A DNA stretch of 6,685 bases. It comes from an uncultured Chitinophagaceae bacterium. Its GTDB lineage: Bacteria; Bacteroidota; Bacteroidia; Chitinophagales; Chitinophagaceae. The translations under genes were made by a program, and so were the position numbers. The notes under the pieces are model-generated. The model saw only the letters and a program-made list of their open reading frames with translations, did not search any database and was not told the origin of the DNA. The stretch covers positions 1 through 6,685 of the forward strand of contig CAMLEM010000097.1 of NCBI GenBank assembly GCA_946479005.1. The letters are read 5' to 3'. Every line of letters starts with the position of its first letter. Position 1 is the first letter of the stretch. Of this stretch, positions 6,167-6,685 are shown piece after piece.

Positions 6167-6180
6167 ATGACAAAAATCAT
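6167..6180 (+). promoter_or_regulatory. Putative Crp/Fnr-type operator (ATGA-N6-TCAT)
   Basis: ATGACAAAAATCAT is a perfect four-base inverted repeat with a six-base spacer, the Crp/Fnr-superfamily geometry. It begins four bases after the stop of the 5672 gene. Its centre lies about 49.5 bp before GATACTTTTA, within 1 bp of the distance seen for the site at 3284-3297, which would place it near -64 for the cytochrome promoter. Confidence 0.45.
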
Positions 6181-6202
6181 TCCTTAGCCTTTCCCCTATC
6201 AT

Positions 6203-6232
6203 TTTGGAAGCGTGTCAACCGGGATACTTTTA
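6203..6232 (+). promoter_or_regulatory. Promoter of the c-type cytochrome gene
   Basis: A TTTG at 6203-6206 and TACTTTTA at 6225-6232 are separated by 18 bp, matching the Bacteroidota -33 TTTG / -7 TAnnTTTG layout with one mismatch in the last base of the -7 box. The ATG at 6276 lies 43 bp downstream, leaving a leader of about 37 bases. It is the best two-part promoter in the window. Confidence 0.6.
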
Positions 6233-6275
6233 GCATCGTAAGGATTCAACATTTCTCACTTCTAATAATCTTAAA

Positions 6276-6685
6276 ATGAAAAAGAAAATTGCTTCCGTTA
6301 TTGCGGTCTTCGCTGCCGGGATCTTCCTACTGGGAGTGAACACAGCTTTCACTCCTTTCCAGCAAAAACCCTGGAATGTACCCGATGCAGCTAAGAACAA
6401 GAAAAATCCAGTCGCCAATGATGCCAGTGCCATCAGTGCCGGTAAATCCCTTTGGGCAACACATTGCAAATCCTGTCACGGAACCAAGGGCCTGGGCGAT
6501 GGTTCAAAAGCCGCTCAGTTGAAGACCGAACCCGGGGATTTTTCAAAAGGAAGTTTCCAGTCACAAACTGATGGTGCGCTGTTCTATAAAACATCTGAAG
6601 GTCGTGACGATATGCCCTCCTTCAAAAAGAAGATCACAGATGCAGATGATATCTGGAGCCTGGTACATTATATGAGAACCTTCAA
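6276..6685 (+). CDS. Class I c-type cytochrome, 3' end missing
   Basis: The frame opens at ATG 6276 and runs off the window after 136 codons without a stop. Residues 1 to about 25 (MKKKIASVIAVFAAGIFLLG) form a signal peptide or N-terminal membrane anchor for export to the periplasm, where haem is attached. After a lysine- and asparagine-rich linker comes a cytochrome c domain: SAGKSLWATHCKSCHGTKG places the haem-binding motif at Cys64, Cys67 and His68, followed by GLGDGSKAAQL. GRDDMPSFKKKI gives Met113 as the likely distal ligand, and DDIWSLVHYMRTF starts the closing helix. Only a few residues are likely missing if it is a single domain. It would carry electrons between respiratory complexes or to a terminal reductase. 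An ATG preceded by TCTTAAA, with no Shine-Dalgarno, fits the phylum. It has its own promoter and a Crp/Fnr-like site, and may begin a further operon beyond the window. Confidence 0.88.
   Translation, partial: MKKKIASVIAVFAAGIFLLGVNTAFTPFQQKPWNVPDAAKNKKNPVANDASAISAGKSLWATHCKSCHGTKGLGDGSKAAQLKTEPGDFSKGSFQSQTDGALFYKTSEGRDDMPSFKKKITDADDIWSLVHYMRTF

Overview
The window looks like chromosomal DNA from a Bacteroidota bacterium, most likely of the Chitinophaga type. The evidence is a TonB-dependent receptor of the outer-membrane beta-barrel family with an N-terminal carboxypeptidase-regulatory-like domain, a DUF5777-type barrel, lipoproteins with an acidic stretch right after the lipid cysteine (the Bacteroidota surface-export signal), A-rich start regions without Shine-Dalgarno sequences, and -7 boxes close to TAnnTTTG. 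Base composition is near half G+C. No insertion sequence, CRISPR array, rRNA or tRNA was found.

Left part (1-2744): a TonB-dependent receptor of about 815 residues fills the minus strand (136-2583). Beyond its stop, the first bases may hold the beginning of another minus-strand gene, with weak support. A 161-bp divergent intergenic region separates the receptor from a plus-strand gene for a small five-helix membrane protein (2745-3272). That gene has a -7 box so close to its ATG that the mRNA may be leaderless.

Middle part (3273-5655): a three-gene plus-strand operon encodes a YceI-family lipoprotein (3387-4178), a small lipoprotein with an unusual CX4CH haem-type motif (4204-4581), and a DUF5777-type outer-membrane beta-barrel (4603-5589). 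The gaps are 25 and 21 bp. A strong hairpin at 5626-5655 closes the operon. The combination suggests an outer-membrane module concerned with redox chemistry or quinone and isoprenoid binding. That role is inferred from families and context.

Right part (5656-6685): an unrecognised lipoprotein gene (5672-6163) is followed by the start of a class I c-type cytochrome gene (6276 to window end, cut off) with CKSCH and a methionine ligand candidate.

The most interesting signal is regulatory. The promoters of the YceI operon and of the c-type cytochrome share a GATAC(A/T)TTTA box. Each has a TGA-N6-TCA palindrome of Crp/Fnr geometry about 50 bp upstream of that box, with distances differing by only 1 bp. 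This suggests one Crp/Fnr-family regulator, perhaps oxygen- or NO-responsive, controlling both units.
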